Source: Tetraselmis striata (taxonomy: Eukaryota; Chlorophyta; Chlorodendrophyceae; Chlorodendrales; Chlorodendraceae). From it: DNA of 64,000 bases. Both the position numbers and the translations under genes were made by a program. The notes below the pieces were generated by a model. That model was not told the DNA's origin. It did not search any database and saw nothing but the letters and a program-made list of their open reading frames with translations. This document shows, piece after piece, positions 22,050 to 31,911 of the stretch. The first letter of the stretch is position 1; each line of letters opens with the position of its first letter. Location of the stretch: assembly GCA_006384855.1 (NCBI GenBank), contig VCJN01002344.1:124001-188000 (forward strand), written 5' to 3'.

Positions 22050-22970
22050 GCACGGGCCTTGCCCGGGTGCGGAAAGGCTTATCTCGAGGGTATTGTCGTC
22101 GAACGCTCGGCGGAGTTGGTCGAGTTGCCCGGACACGGCGATGCGCCGTGGGGTGCAGAACTTTGCGTGGGCGAGCTCAGCGAAAACTCGGTCCGCTTAT
22201 GTAGCCGTTCGTCCATTCTTGGCGAGCTGGAGGTAGCCCAGCCGGGAACGGGTGGCCTCCTCCGTCGCCAAGTGGGTGCGGTAGCATGCTCGGAGCTCGG
22301 CAAGGCCCGCAGCCTTGCTTTCCGCCGTAGCAGACTCGGTCGAAAGCGACTCCGTCCAGAGCGCCGCGCATCACCTCGTCGGCGCAGCTATTGAAGAAGG
22401 CATAACAACCTAGGTGCAGGTATTCGTCGTACGCTGCCCGACTCCGCTTCTCCGCGAGGGCGCGGGCGGTGTCGTCGGTCAGGGTCCACAGGCGAGGCTC
22501 GTCGACGTCGCGCGGCGGGGTGCGCTCAAGACCGGGGGGAATGACTCTGCCGTAGTAGGCAAAGTCGACGTACTCGAGCTCGTTGTCGGGTGCGTCTAGC
22601 TCAGCAGGAAGGGGCTCTCGTGCTCCTTGCTCACCACCCTCGGGCGCAGGCGCGCCCGCGGGGTTGGCTAGCTGGGTGCCTTCGGGAGGAGGCGGGTTAG
22701 TGGGGGGGGGGGGGGGGGGGGGGCGAGTCGAGCGAGCAAGGCAGCCGTAGCAGCCTCAAACTGCCCGGCCAGCCGCCTCTCCAGGGCTTCCGCTTGGGCC
22801 GTCAGGCGTTTTTCCAACTCCGCGACAGATGCCGCTGTGGCGCCGCCCGGGGCGTTGTTGATTAGGGCGTCTGCCTTATCTTCGTGTACATGGCAAGGGG
22901 GCATCATGCTGTCGCGGGGTGGGGAAGGTGTAGCGTCTCGGGAGGCTGAGGCTCGGGTCCGAGTCGGCAT
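22050..22970 (-). pseudogene. Gag-like ORF1 of the DIRS element
   Basis: Starts at an ATG at 22970. The N-terminal part has a coiled-coil-like stretch (VAELEKRLTAQAEALERRLA). A poly-G run (22702-22723) encodes poly-Pro. Beyond it the protein continues in a different frame with ELEYVDFAYYGRVIPPGLER and SRAAYDEYLHLGCYAFFN. A third segment near 22350-22100 is again shifted. DIRS elements carry a Gag-like protein in this position; the assignment rests on position and coiled coil, not on a recognised domain. Length changes in the poly-G run are a likely cause of the first frameshift. Confidence 0.65.
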
Positions 22971-23017
22971 AGAGTAAGGTGACACTCTGCTCGACTGCTA
23001 GAGTCGAGACTGCTAGT

Positions 23018-23172
23018 GCTCGAGCCGGTTGAGGCGAGCGCGCAGTAGAGAGTGCCGGGGCCCGAGGGTGGATCCCTCATGTCGTGGCCTTAGTCCGTGC
23101 GCCGACCTCGGGGGTCGTGCGCAGTACAACATAGCTAATGTACTATAAACATCTAGATGACTACATCTGACC
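23018..23172 (-). repeat. DIRS split direct repeat A1 (5' terminus of the element)
   Basis: About 150 bp matching A2 (19266-19441), placed upstream of the gag-like ATG on the minus strand. It marks the 5' end of the element. Confidence 0.85.
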
Positions 23173-23304
23173 AAATTATCCAGCGAAGCGTCGATTTTTC
23201 GGCGGTGAGCTTTATTGCCGTACGGGTACCCGTATAGTGTAGCGGATCGGGCCTATAGGTGCATGACTAAAGCGCTTATCTACTGGCATGTACTACTAAG
23301 TACT

Positions 23305-23355
23305 ATAATCCACCCACCCACCCGGCCACCCGCCCACCCGCCCACCCGCCCACGG
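23305..23355 (+). repeat. Short tandem repeat (CCACC/CGCCCAC)n
   Basis: Imperfect run of CCCACCCACCCGGCCACCCG type, about 50 bp, between the DIRS element and the next retrotransposon. Confidence 0.8.
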
Positions 23356-23572
23356 TCATTAATTACACAGCCGTCCGATTACGATCTTGCGGCTGGGAGG
23401 TACTGGTATTGGTACTCGCTACTCGCTGCTGGTAATGGAAAAAAAACTGGTAGCAACTACTTCAAAGCGCTGGCGATGCGAACGCTCGCTGCTGGTAATC
23501 CTTACTGGTACTCGCTACTCGTTGCTGGTATTGCTGGTATTGGTGTGAATTACAAAAAGGGCAGTTCCCTAG

Positions 23573-26500
23573 AACTGCTGGTACTGGTACTGGTGTGAAT
23601 TACAAAAGGGCAGTTCCCCATAATTAGAAAATCAACACAGCAAGCCGCCTAAAAGCGGCCCGCATCCCGCATAAGGCGGGATGGATGAGTGATGCGCACA
23701 CGGTTCAGAGTCCGGGCCACGCGAGCACGTGTGTGTGTGGGTGATCCTCGGACGTGCTGTGCAGCTTCAGCAACGGGATGGCAGACGAATCTGCGCCGTC
23801 TGATGAGGCAGCGAGCGCGCTCTCGAGCGGCCACCAAGCTCAGGACCCCGAGGAAATCTCTTGCGAGCAAGGCCTCCTGGTGAGCCCGGGTGATGCACCG
23901 AGTGCCCCGCGATGAGAGGGCACCCCGATCCGCAGCCAAGCATGCGATACCATGCACTGTGCGGTGCACCCCCTTGCTCACCTCACCCACTGTGCCGAAG
24001 ACCATGCCCGTGTACTCCGACATATCCAGGATGTCTCGAAGAGGACCCTTCTGTCCTCTGGGCTCTGTGTTGTGCCACGCCGCATCCCGCGCAGCCAACC
24101 CCCGTTGTATGTCGCCCAACATGGAGCGCTCAAACCGATCCACAGCTGTGGCCCGGGGCACTGAAGTGTACTTGACCCCGTACCGCATAGTCTTGAACTC
24201 CAGCAGCGTGGACTTCAAGCTCCGGGGATCATAACTCCCGGTCACGACGTTGAACGCCGGAAGGGAGAGCTCTGCGTCCGGCACTAGGTCCTTGAGTTCA
24301 TCCCTGGGTACGGTGTTGCCGAGAGGCACTGCCTGCTGGAACAAGTAATCCACCTCCCGCCGTACCGCGATATCTAGGTCGTGAACACAGTGATCGCGGA
24401 AGGCATCTGCGATAGCGTCGTGCTGTACACGCCGGTGAGCGTCTCCAGGCGCCGGGAGGTTCATGAGCGCGTCGCCGTATAGATCAACAATGACGGGGTT
24501 GTGCTCCGTCGAGGGCAGAATGATCTGGCACCCAACCACCGGGGCCAAGCACGGGCTAGGCAGAAAGAAGTACCCGGCAGCGACCTCCCGCAGCTCATGC
24601 GGAGTCATGGCTGTCCGCGCGGTGGGGATGGCCACTGTCCACATGCCTGACGCCGCGTCGAGCTGGTTGAACAAGATCCGTTCCCTACATGTGGCAGGGA
24701 GAGCGCGCACCTCATTTCGAAGCCGAGAGTTGTTGGCCTGGTCTAGAAATGCCGTCAGCTCCTTTTGCGAGCCCGACGCGGCCTCCACTTCCAGCTCCAT
24801 CTGGCGTGCATTTGCGTCGCCGAGATGGCCAGCAGTAGCCGCTTGGAGGCGGCCCCACGCCTCGCGCATCTCCGCGGCGTAGCTGTCCGACCCATGAGCA
24901 TCGTTGAGGAAGTGGTCATACTGGCGGGCGGAAGAATTTGCGTTGAATCTGCCTCGGCCAAGTACGGACCCGAGCTGTGGGTCGAAGAAACCAGGGGTGG
25001 GGGTGTTGGTGCCGGAGTTCCTAGTCAGGAACCTTGGGAGGATGGCATTCATGCAGCCGATGAAGGCGGCATCACGCACGGTAGCCATGCGGCGGATGTA
25101 AGCTCCCTTCAATCGAGTGGGGAGGTGAAGCCTGCTGCGCGCCGTGGCCACTGCATCCTCGCTCAAGGTAGCCACCTCCGCTGCCATGGGGTCGGGGTCG
25201 TGCAAAAGCTCCGCCAAGAAATCGGTGACCACCGGATTGGTGTCGGTGCCGTACGTGGAGGGATCAAAAGCGGGATCAAAAGACCCTAGCACCCGTTCGA
25301 CCGCCGCAAGGATGGTGGCATCCACCGCCTCCGCAAAGGCCTCCACCTCGGACGGAAGACAATTGCGGAGCCAATACCCCGCCTTGTGTTGCATGCAATG
25401 CTTGAGTAGGGCCCATGCGTGGTGATGCAAGGCGTGGGTGTACCGACGGCTGGGCTTGGCAGACAGAAGCTTGCTCAGGCTAGCGTCCACCTCTTCTCGT
25501 AGCTCCTCCGCCTTGCCGCGCATGTACGCCTGCACATACTCTGGCGATCCGAGCGGCACGTTCAGGACCGCGATGCCGTGATGGCCATCTAGCTCTGGCC
25601 ACTCGATGTCGGCCGGAGCCTCACGCCGAGCGGCCTCCATGTCAGCGCTGTACGCCTGCATCTTGTCGAAGCGAACCTCAAGCCCCACGGACGCCTTGAT
25701 GGACGTGCGGAAGGCGTGAAGAGCCGGCCAAACGTGCTCCGGAAGGCCCACCAAAAATCCATCGTCGGCGTTGAAGTGCGCCGCCCCGTCATTGACCTCC
25801 AACGTGGTATCACATTGCTGCACCTCGGGGTGAATCGCGACGCAAAAGGAAGTCGTGGCCAAAGGTGCGCCCTGTTGCACGCCGTCCTCATACCGCAGAG
25901 GGGCGGACCGGTCGTCCACGACCAGATACGAATCCGTGGAGAGGGAGGCTAGGAGCGCAGGGATGACAGGGTGTAGTGGAGAGCAATCGATGTGGCGTTG
26001 GATGATGGTGCGGCGCCATGCCTCGTTGTAAGCGTTGCGAAGGTCTGTGTGGACGATGACGGCACGTGGGCCAAGCTTCTCGGCGATGAGCCGGACGCCG
26101 TGGATGAGCACAGAGTCGCCCGCGGGAATGCCAACGCCGAGCTGAGATGGAGCGAGCACCGACACGTATGCCTCCTTCATGTTGTCAACCACTGCCCGCT
26201 CCGCTGCGCGCCGCTCCGCCTCCCCGACTGCTACAGGCCGCACATCCGGGGCCCTCCCCTCGCCTAGCTTCTTGACGGGTGCCACGAGCCTAGCAGAGGC
26301 GAAGAGCCGGTTGAACCACCCGGGCAGGCGACCTTGGAGGTACATGGAGGCAACCTCCGACATGGCGCGGACTGCCGCGGGCCCGGACGCCGGGGCGTAT
26401 TCGCCCACCAAGCAGCGGAGATACTCGTTGCGCATGCCTGAGGGCCCTGCCGCCACGTGCGGCTTGAGTTGCTGGTACGGCACGCGTATGTCCACCGTCA

Positions 26501-27533
26501 GCGCGGCCTCGTCCACCGGAATGTCATACGCGGCGTCTGGGATCGGGTGGCTACGGGACGGGTGCTTGTCGCGCAGCTGGGCGAGGATAGCAGGATCGGC
26601 CAAGTCGCCCATACCCTTAGAAGATAGTCGGCCCGCCGCTCGGGAGAGCTCTCCGTCCTCCACCAACGCCACAACGGTGTCCGCGGTGCCCACGAGCAGC
26701 GCCGCAAAGAGATCGGCGTCCGTCCGACGCTGGCGGGCATGTCTGGCGTAGAACGCCTCAGTGCGCGCGTCGTCCCATGAGCGCACGAGTTCGGTCATGC
26801 GCCTCTCCGCGAAAGCGCGGAAGCGCCACGCCAAGGCTTGTAGCCGCCGCCGTCCGCCTCGGCTCGGGGCCCTAAGCAACAATTGCGGCAGCATGTACTT
26901 CCACTTAAGCGCCCTATCCAACACCACAGGGCCATCGGCCTCCATCGCCGCCACCACCCGCTCATTCACGCAGCGTTGTGCCTCCGCCCACGCTTCTTGA
27001 AAGTCAATAGGCACCGCCGTCTCCATGGACATCTCCGCCGGCATGTGCACCATGTCCACGTCGGAGAGGTGGTCCACCGCACCCCACCCCACCCCGTCGC
27101 CGGCTGGAGATGGGCGAGTAGGGGGGGGCGGATACCGAGCCCGTGAGGCCTGGCTACCGGGGTGGCCGGCCGGTGCACCCACCTCTGGCGGCGTGGGGGC
27201 AGCAACCGGGGGCGCTGCGACGCCCCGGAACGCAGCGACGGACGGCAGTGCGGGCGACGGCAGCACTGACGATTGTCCAGCTCCACCGGCGCGGCGCGCC
27301 CCCCGACGGCGGTGCCGCTCGGCCAGCACGGCGCGCGCCTTGGCTAGCCACGCGGCGGCGACCTCGGTAAAGGCCAACACGTCGGCCGGGTGGTGCCTGA
27401 CGCGGGCGGGCTGGAGCGACCTGGCTGCGGCGTCAATCCTCGGCGCCCACGCGGCGCCCGCGGCGACGCCAGCGACTGAAAGCGCGTCGGCGACTGTCCA
27501 AGCCGCTGCCGGCGCTGCGCCCCGCCGCCAGTA
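23573..27533 (-). mobile_element. Non-LTR retrotransposon with restriction-like endonuclease (family B), 5' truncated
   Basis: The single ORF is followed (minus strand) by a short 3' region ending CCCTTTTGTAATTCACACCA and then GTACC repeats. The flanks on both sides are the same kind of sequence: TACTTCAAAGCGCTGGC-type and CCTTACTGGTACTGG-type repeats at 23400-23530 and 27534-27660, in direct orientation, so the element sits inside a simple-repeat array. A second copy of the 3' tail lies at about 23541-23572, indicating nested or tandem insertion. The ORF runs without an ATG into the flanking repeat at about 27533, which is best explained by 5' truncation. Confidence 0.75.
23649..27380 (-). 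CDS. Reverse transcriptase with C-terminal PD-(D/E)XK-like endonuclease domain (uninterrupted 1243 codons)
   Basis: Target-primed reverse transcription enzyme. RT motifs: A VIVHTDLRNAYNEA (Asp446), B EDGVQQGAPLATTS (498-511), C FNADDGF (539-540). The C-terminal domain carries VPDAELSLP (P1034-D1035) and LLEFKTM (E1061-x-K1063), fitting the PD...E-x-K signature of restriction-like endonucleases that nick the target in early-branching non-LTR elements. The frame is uninterrupted but starts at a GTG at 27380; it is also open upstream to about 27570 with no ATG, and the first internal ATG codons are near residues 110-120. The N-terminal zinc fingers and Myb domain expected in R2-like proteins are absent, in line with 5' truncation. 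The intact frame suggests a young insertion or ongoing constraint. Confidence 0.85.
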   Translation of the reverse strand: MLAFTEVAAAWLAKARAVLAERHRRRGARRAGGAGQSSVLPSPALPSVAAFRGVAAPPVAAPTPPEVGAPAGHPGSQASRARYPPPPTRPSPAGDGVGWGAVDHLSDVDMVHMPAEMSMETAVPIDFQEAWAEAQRCVNERVVAAMEADGPVVLDRALKWKYMLPQLLLRAPSRGGRRRLQALAWRFRAFAERRMTELVRSWDDARTEAFYARHARQRRTDADLFAALLVGTADTVVALVEDGELSRAAGRLSSKGMGDLADPAILAQLRDKHPSRSHPIPDAAYDIPVDEAALTVDIRVPYQQLKPHVAAGPSGMRNEYLRCLVGEYAPASGPAAVRAMSEVASMYLQGRLPGWFNRLFASARLVAPVKKLGEGRAPDVRPVAVGEAERRAAERAVVDNMKEAYVSVLAPSQLGVGIPAGDSVLIHGVRLIAEKLGPRAVIVHTDLRNAYNEAWRRTIIQRHIDCSPLHPVIPALLASLSTDSYLVVDDRSAPLRYEDGVQQGAPLATTSFCVAIHPEVQQCDTTLEVNDGAAHFNADDGFLVGLPEHVWPALHAFRTSIKASVGLEVRFDKMQAYSADMEAARREAPADIEWPELDGHHGIAVLNVPLGSPEYVQAYMRGKAEELREEVDASLSKLLSAKPSRRYTHALHHHAWALLKHCMQHKAGYWLRNCLPSEVEAFAEAVDATILAAVERVLGSFDPAFDPSTYGTDTNPVVTDFLAELLHDPDPMAAEVATLSEDAVATARSRLHLPTRLKGAYIRRMATVRDAAFIGCMNAILPRFLTRNSGTNTPTPGFFDPQLGSVLGRGRFNANSSARQYDHFLNDAHGSDSYAAEMREAWGRLQAATAGHLGDANARQMELEVEAASGSQKELTAFLDQANNSRLRNEVRALPATCRERILFNQLDAASGMWTVAIPTARTAMTPHELREVAAGYFFLPSPCLAPVVGCQIILPSTEHNPVIVDLYGDALMNLPAPGDAHRRVQHDAIADAFRDHCVHDLDIAVRREVDYLFQQAVPLGNTVPRDELKDLVPDAELSLPAFNVVTGSYDPRSLKSTLLEFKTMRYGVKYTSVPRATAVDRFERSMLGDIQRGLAARDAAWHNTEPRGQKGPLRDILDMSEYTGMVFGTVGEVSKGVHRTVHGIACLAADRGALSSRGTRCITRAHQEALLARDFLGVLSLVAARERARCLIRRRRFVCHPVAEAAQHVRGSPTHTRARVARTLNRVRITHPSRLMRDAGRF

Positions 27534-27741
27534 ATCCTTACTGGTACTGGTACTGGTACTCGCTGTTGGTAGGTATTAACGGTACTTCAAAGCGCTGACA
27601 ATGCAAACGCTCGCTGCGGGTACAAATACTTCAAAGCGCTGGCAATGCAATTCATGGAACTGCAGGCCAGGGATATAGAACCCGTTCTTTTAAACTTTTC
27701 TGAAAAATCGACGCATCGCTGAATCAACTGTCAAGTTACTT
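27534..27741 (+). repeat. Repeat array flanking the family B element (right side)
   Basis: CCTTACTGGTACTGG-type units and two TACTTCAAAGCGCTG units, in the same orientation as at 23400-23530. Its end (27693-27710, GAAAAATCGACGCATCGC) is nearly the inverse of 23186-23206. Confidence 0.7.
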
Positions 27742-27890
27742 CATATGGTATATAATAATATAGCATATTATACATCGGGGTTCATCAGTACGAGACTCCT
27801 ACGCGCGGCATATGGTATATTACAATAATATACCTTATGGTACGTTATACATCGGGGTTCATCAGTACGAGACTCCTACCCGCTGCATGG
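27742..27890 (+). repeat. Two-copy tandem repeat of about 70 bp
   Basis: CATATGGTATAT...ATACATCGGGGTTCATCAGTACGAG occurs at 27742-27808 and again at 27809-27887, with a few substitutions and a small insertion. Confidence 0.85.
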
Positions 27891-29380
27891 TCCAAGGCTA
27901 TCGTGTCCGAGTGCTTAATTGCCGTACCGATACCATTGCCGAGCCCGCACAGTTGCCCCCCCTAAAAAAACCCTACAACCGTACAACGGACATCGAGGCA
28001 CGGTTATGACTGCCTTCCGAGGGCGAGCCGAGGGTCTTCTCATAAGCGACCTGGAGCCGTGTCGGGATGCCGACTTTCACGCAGATACGCTATCCCCGGG
28101 TGCCTTCGCGGAAGCCAGCAAACTCATCGCCGGGCATTACGCAATTGTTCCTTCGCCGTGGTTCGGTAGATTGGATATGTTTTAGCCCTTGGCAGCGGCG
28201 AGCACAACCGACCTATTGCGCGTCCACATTCCCAACATCTACGACCTACCTCACGCAAGGACCCACACCCGGGATGGATTTCATATCTACGCTCACTGCC
28301 GAGGGCAGAGTCTTGGTTGTGGCATCTCGCGAGGCCCGGAACCCGTTAACGGGCAAGCGCGCACTATGGCTTGTCATCGGGCGAGACTGCGGCGTCTTAG
28401 CGGCACATTTTGGCGCAAATGTGACTCTAGGAGCTGCCCCCTGTTTTTCGGGCCGTGACCGTAGCATTATTCTGAAACAATGTAATCGTTATAACCTCCT
28501 TGTGAAATTATATCGTGATTGGGGCTTTCGGCGGTTTGCTCGTATACATAATTTCCCTCATATCAACATCATCGAAACCGGCGCACAACGCAATCTGGAG
28601 CACAAATAACATATCCAAACTTAAGAGGCTCATAAATCCACCTCCATCACACACCGCACGCTACAAAGCACGCATTATGCCCGCTATAGTGGTGTCGTAT
28701 TACGGCTTTTCCGAGGTAATACGGCGAAACGAGGTATGGCATGTGACGTGGCCAGCAACGAATCTTCGTCTTCACATCCCCTAGAGCGACGGAGCGTGGA
28801 ACGGCGCCGCCGTGATTGACCTCATCGACTGCCTACGGCCGTACCTGGCTGGACTGAGGAGGACACCAAGACGACACGTGGCAATCAGGCAGGCTATAGG
28901 CCCTACGGACTACCATTCAAGCGTCCGCACCGGCGCGCACTTGGTCAAGCCTTGGTCAAAGCCGCAAAAATCTACGACACGCGCCCATTGTGCACTTCGT
29001 CGTCGGGTGGCAGGTCGGCATACCTCATTGTCTACACCCCTAGCACACAAATCATCACCTTCTGCTTCCAAACCACGACTAAATCGAGGACCGTTGTGCA
29101 TGTGCTTCTCCCCGAAGACATCATTGCGTCCTTGCATGATGTGGCGAGCCTGCCCCCCTCACCGGGCCTCGGCATGGCCTAGGATACATGCAAGATTGTC
29201 GTGTTGTGGATCTAGGTGTGTAAGCAAACCATCCGTGCATTATTGGCGGCTCGCTGCCCCGGCCGCACTAGCAAAGGTAATGCGGTTTGCGAAATCAACG
29301 GCCACGATTTCATATGTTTCTAATGTACGACCTGGAATAGCATTGTCACGATTATGAACATGAACTGCATCTAGAATCAA
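27891..29380. other. Mixed-composition DNA with weak coding traces
   Basis: On the plus strand, 28952-29182 (76 codons, reading VVHVLLPEDIIASLHDVASL) and 28260-28420 (EGRVLVVASREARNPLTGKR) look more protein-like than their alternatives, but I recognise neither. They are probably pieces of a decayed transposon gene, perhaps belonging with the Mutator-like sequence to the right. Confidence 0.35.
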
Positions 29381-29389
29381 GGAGGTGGG

Positions 29390-31262
29390 GGGGGGGGGGG
29401 GGGATTTAGGCACTTCCTCGTCCAAATTGACCTCTGCCGTCGTGGCCTCGCCCACGCCCTTTGCACCCACGACCGGCAGCGGGGACGCCATCTTGGGGTT
29501 GACGCTGAAGGCCATGGGTGGCGTGGCGGAGTCGGTGCGCCGGTACTCTCCGGTCGCCTAAATCTTCGGCAAACTTTCGCAATCTCGCCATCTCGGTGGT
29601 GGACCGCAACGCGGTCCAATGGAGAGAGCGAGTGTCCGCAGATGCCGTAGCTCCAAAACGCCTTGCAGTCGCAGATTGGCACCCCATCTTTCAAGCTGAC
29701 ACGGTGAAGGACGTGGTACCCCCTCCGAATGGCCCGCAAAGACAGATAGTACCCGGGGTTCAAGTCCTCCGCCAACTTTCGGCGGTACATTTTGGCGCGC
29801 GTTGGTGTCGCACTCCGACACTCTGAGCGGCCGTTGTACAAGTCGGCATCGAGGTACATGGCGCCCTTTCACTCGTGATACGACCGCGGCTCGCCTATGC
29901 AGTCCATAGCCTCATGCACGTGCTTGGCAAGCTCCTTGCTGAAATCAGGGGCGAGTGATTTTCCCACTGGTTGATTGTCTGCGTCACGATGAAGTCCGGC
30001 AGATGCATATGGTCAACATAATGTCTGTGGGTCGACGAAGACTGGGGAACTCAGCCTTCGCGCCTTGTGTCAAGATTCATGGGGATTGCTCTGTGCCGGC
30101 GTGATTGCGACGATACCACTAGCAACGACTGTGCAATTCAGATTGTCGCCAAGGCAGTTGTTGCGGAACCAACGGGCAGCGCGATGCTCACCCATTTCAT
30201 CCCACAAACGCATGACAAAGTCGGCCAAAGCCCGGGCTTGCTCTACCGTGCGGGTTTCTGAATGAACTCCGCACCAGCCGCACACTTGTCCCAATTCTCA
30301 GTATCGGCAACAACGGCGACGTTTCGGCCATTGTCCCTCACTCGGGCCTTCCTTCACTTGAACTTGTGGTATACATGGACCGAGCAGGACACCATCTTGT
30401 GGAGGGAGGCCGGGCGGGGATTAGGGGGAGGGGGGGGGGTAGGCATGCGAGGAATGGCTGTATTCAGTGCCGCATCGACAGGCGGCATGCATTCTCACTT
30501 GGCCATTGGGTAGCATGGAGCGAACGGCCGCCCGGACGCCGGTGTCTTTGCCGATGACGGCGCACTTCACAACGGAGACAGTGCCGTAGATTCGCCGGCG
30601 CGCTGCAACTGTGGAAATGAAAAGGAAGCTCACGCATGCCTCGCTCTTGCTTGCGGCAAATAAGGCAAAGGAGATAGGCCGGAAACGGTGGACGAATTTC
30701 TTCTTGTCGTGGTCATACTCGACTGAGTATGTTCCCACGGTGATAAGCATCCACATTCCGGAGTGAATCTTGTGAGTGCCGTCTCTGACCAGGAAGACGC
30801 AAGCACCGCCGCATGGTGGAGATTTCGGAGAAGCCCTTCGAGTTGAGAAGCCCTACTGAGGAAACTGCAGCGGCGACAGGCTCGATGCCAAAGACGACGA
30901 GATTGTTGTCTCACACCTCGCCCACAGACTCCCCAGCACTAGTACTATCCGCGCTAAGCATGTGCGCAGATGCCCACTATGAGACGTCTACGAAGAACTC
31001 AATTGCTGTGCCACCCTTGCCTCGACAAGGACGTCTTCCAAGCTCGTACAACCTTCCGAAAGCCGTCGTAGTCCCGGATCTTCTCACGCATCTCACGAGG
31101 CAGCTTGGCAATAGCTTGGCCGGGCGTGTCCGACATGATGAAGGGCCGCATGACCGCCGTTACGCTATGTGGCACTTTGTTGTCATACACCCCATCCAGC
31201 ATGCTCGTGAGGCGCGTGAGGGCAGGCGTCACGTTGCACCTCGTGACATCACTCCGCGCCAC
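29390..31262 (-). pseudogene. Mutator-like (MULE) transposase, degenerate
   Basis: Cut-and-paste transposase, read on the minus strand. An N-terminal segment is at 31262-30999. The DDE core lies at about 30780-30430: RDGTHKIHSGMWMLIT (first Asp), VGTYSVEYDHDKKKF, SFALFAASKSEACVSFLF and AVIGKDTGVRAAVRSMLP (second Asp). A segment with ARWFRNNCLGDNLN lies at 30294-30070. A SWIM zinc finger, CDCKAFWSYGICGH (C-x-C-x8-C-x-H), lies at about 29690-29640. The order DDE core then SWIM finger is characteristic of MULE/MuDR transposases. Frames change between the blocks and stops intervene, so it is inactive. Poly-G runs sit just outside both ends (29387-29403 and 31378-31399). No long terminal inverted repeats were identified. 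Confidence 0.8.
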
Positions 31263-31377
31263 ACGGAGGTGGGAACCACAGCCGACGTGGGACTTGCAAT
31301 AGAAAACCTATAGACAAAATGAGAAGTAAGTAAGCAAGGCCGACGAGCTCATGCTTGGCATGTGTTCATATCACGAT

Positions 31378-31399
31378 GGGGGGGGGGGGGGGGGGGGGG
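31378..31399 (+). repeat. Poly-G run (22 bp)
   Basis: Homopolymer immediately right of the MULE remnant; its counterpart at 29387-29403 lies at the left side. Confidence 0.95.
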
Positions 31400-31458
31400 A
31401 TACCACGGAGTTCTTGGCCCCGGTATATGACGAAATCCCCACACGGCGGGTAGCCACT

Positions 31459-31911
31459 TCACGGCATCCTTTGCGTCCTCTCGCTTGGGGGTCGTTTAGG
31501 CCTCGCCAAGCCTCGTCTACGTATACGGACACGCCTCTGCCGAGTAGGGGCATTTGTAGGGTTGGTTGCCTCGTCGTATGAGAAGGAATCCAACACGCGC
31601 TTGCCGCGTGAGCATGTGCAACCCTTACTCGCGCTTAGGTAGTTCACGGGAACTGTGCGCGAATCAAATGCGGAGTTATCTGACCACATAGATAGGCAGC
31701 ACATTACTTTGCTCATGACGAGGCTCACTGAGGTGATATTGCATGAACATGCAATGAACCCGCTGCTGCCACTACGTCTCGCTTGGCTTTTTGCTTCAGC
31801 GACCCAACCTCGCTTGGGGTAGGAGATGGCCAACATTGTCCAATCAGGCAATAGCTGGAGCACGCCCTTCAATACCTCGGCCCCACGGTGGTATGCCTCG
31901 TCCTCATCCAT
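31459..31911 (-). CDS. Hypothetical protein, 150 aa
   Basis: Starts at an ATG at 31911 (MDEDEAYHRGAEVLKGVLQL) and ends at 31459 in a basic Arg/Pro-rich tail. The first half has balanced composition and reads like real protein; the tail may be out-of-frame read-through. No domain was recognised. It lies upstream of the MULE transposase in the same orientation and could be an N-terminal exon or accessory ORF of that element. Confidence 0.3.
   Translation of the reverse strand: MDEDEAYHRGAEVLKGVLQLLPDWTMLAISYPKRGWVAEAKSQARRSGSSGFIACSCNITSVSLVMSKVMCCLSMWSDNSAFDSRTVPVNYLSASKGCTCSRGKRVLDSFSYDEATNPTNAPTRQRRVRIRRRGLARPKRPPSERTQRMP

Larger units (their letters stand above)
19145..23172 (-). mobile_element. 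DIRS-order (PAT/kangaroo-like) retrotransposon with split direct repeats
   Basis: Layout on the minus strand is A1 (23172-23018), gag-like ORF, RT-RNase H, tyrosine recombinase remnant, B1 (19475-19442), A2 (19441-19266), B2 (19178-19145). A1 and A2 share about 150 bp including GGGGCCCGAGGGTGGATCCC and CCGACCTCGGGGGTCGTGCG. B1 and B2 share TTTACCCAGGGGGGCACTGT. This A-ORFs-B-A-B order is the split-direct-repeat hallmark of PAT-type DIRS elements, which integrate through a circular intermediate with a tyrosine recombinase and leave no target duplication. The genes are frameshifted and the recombinase is shortened, so the copy is dead. Confidence 0.88.
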
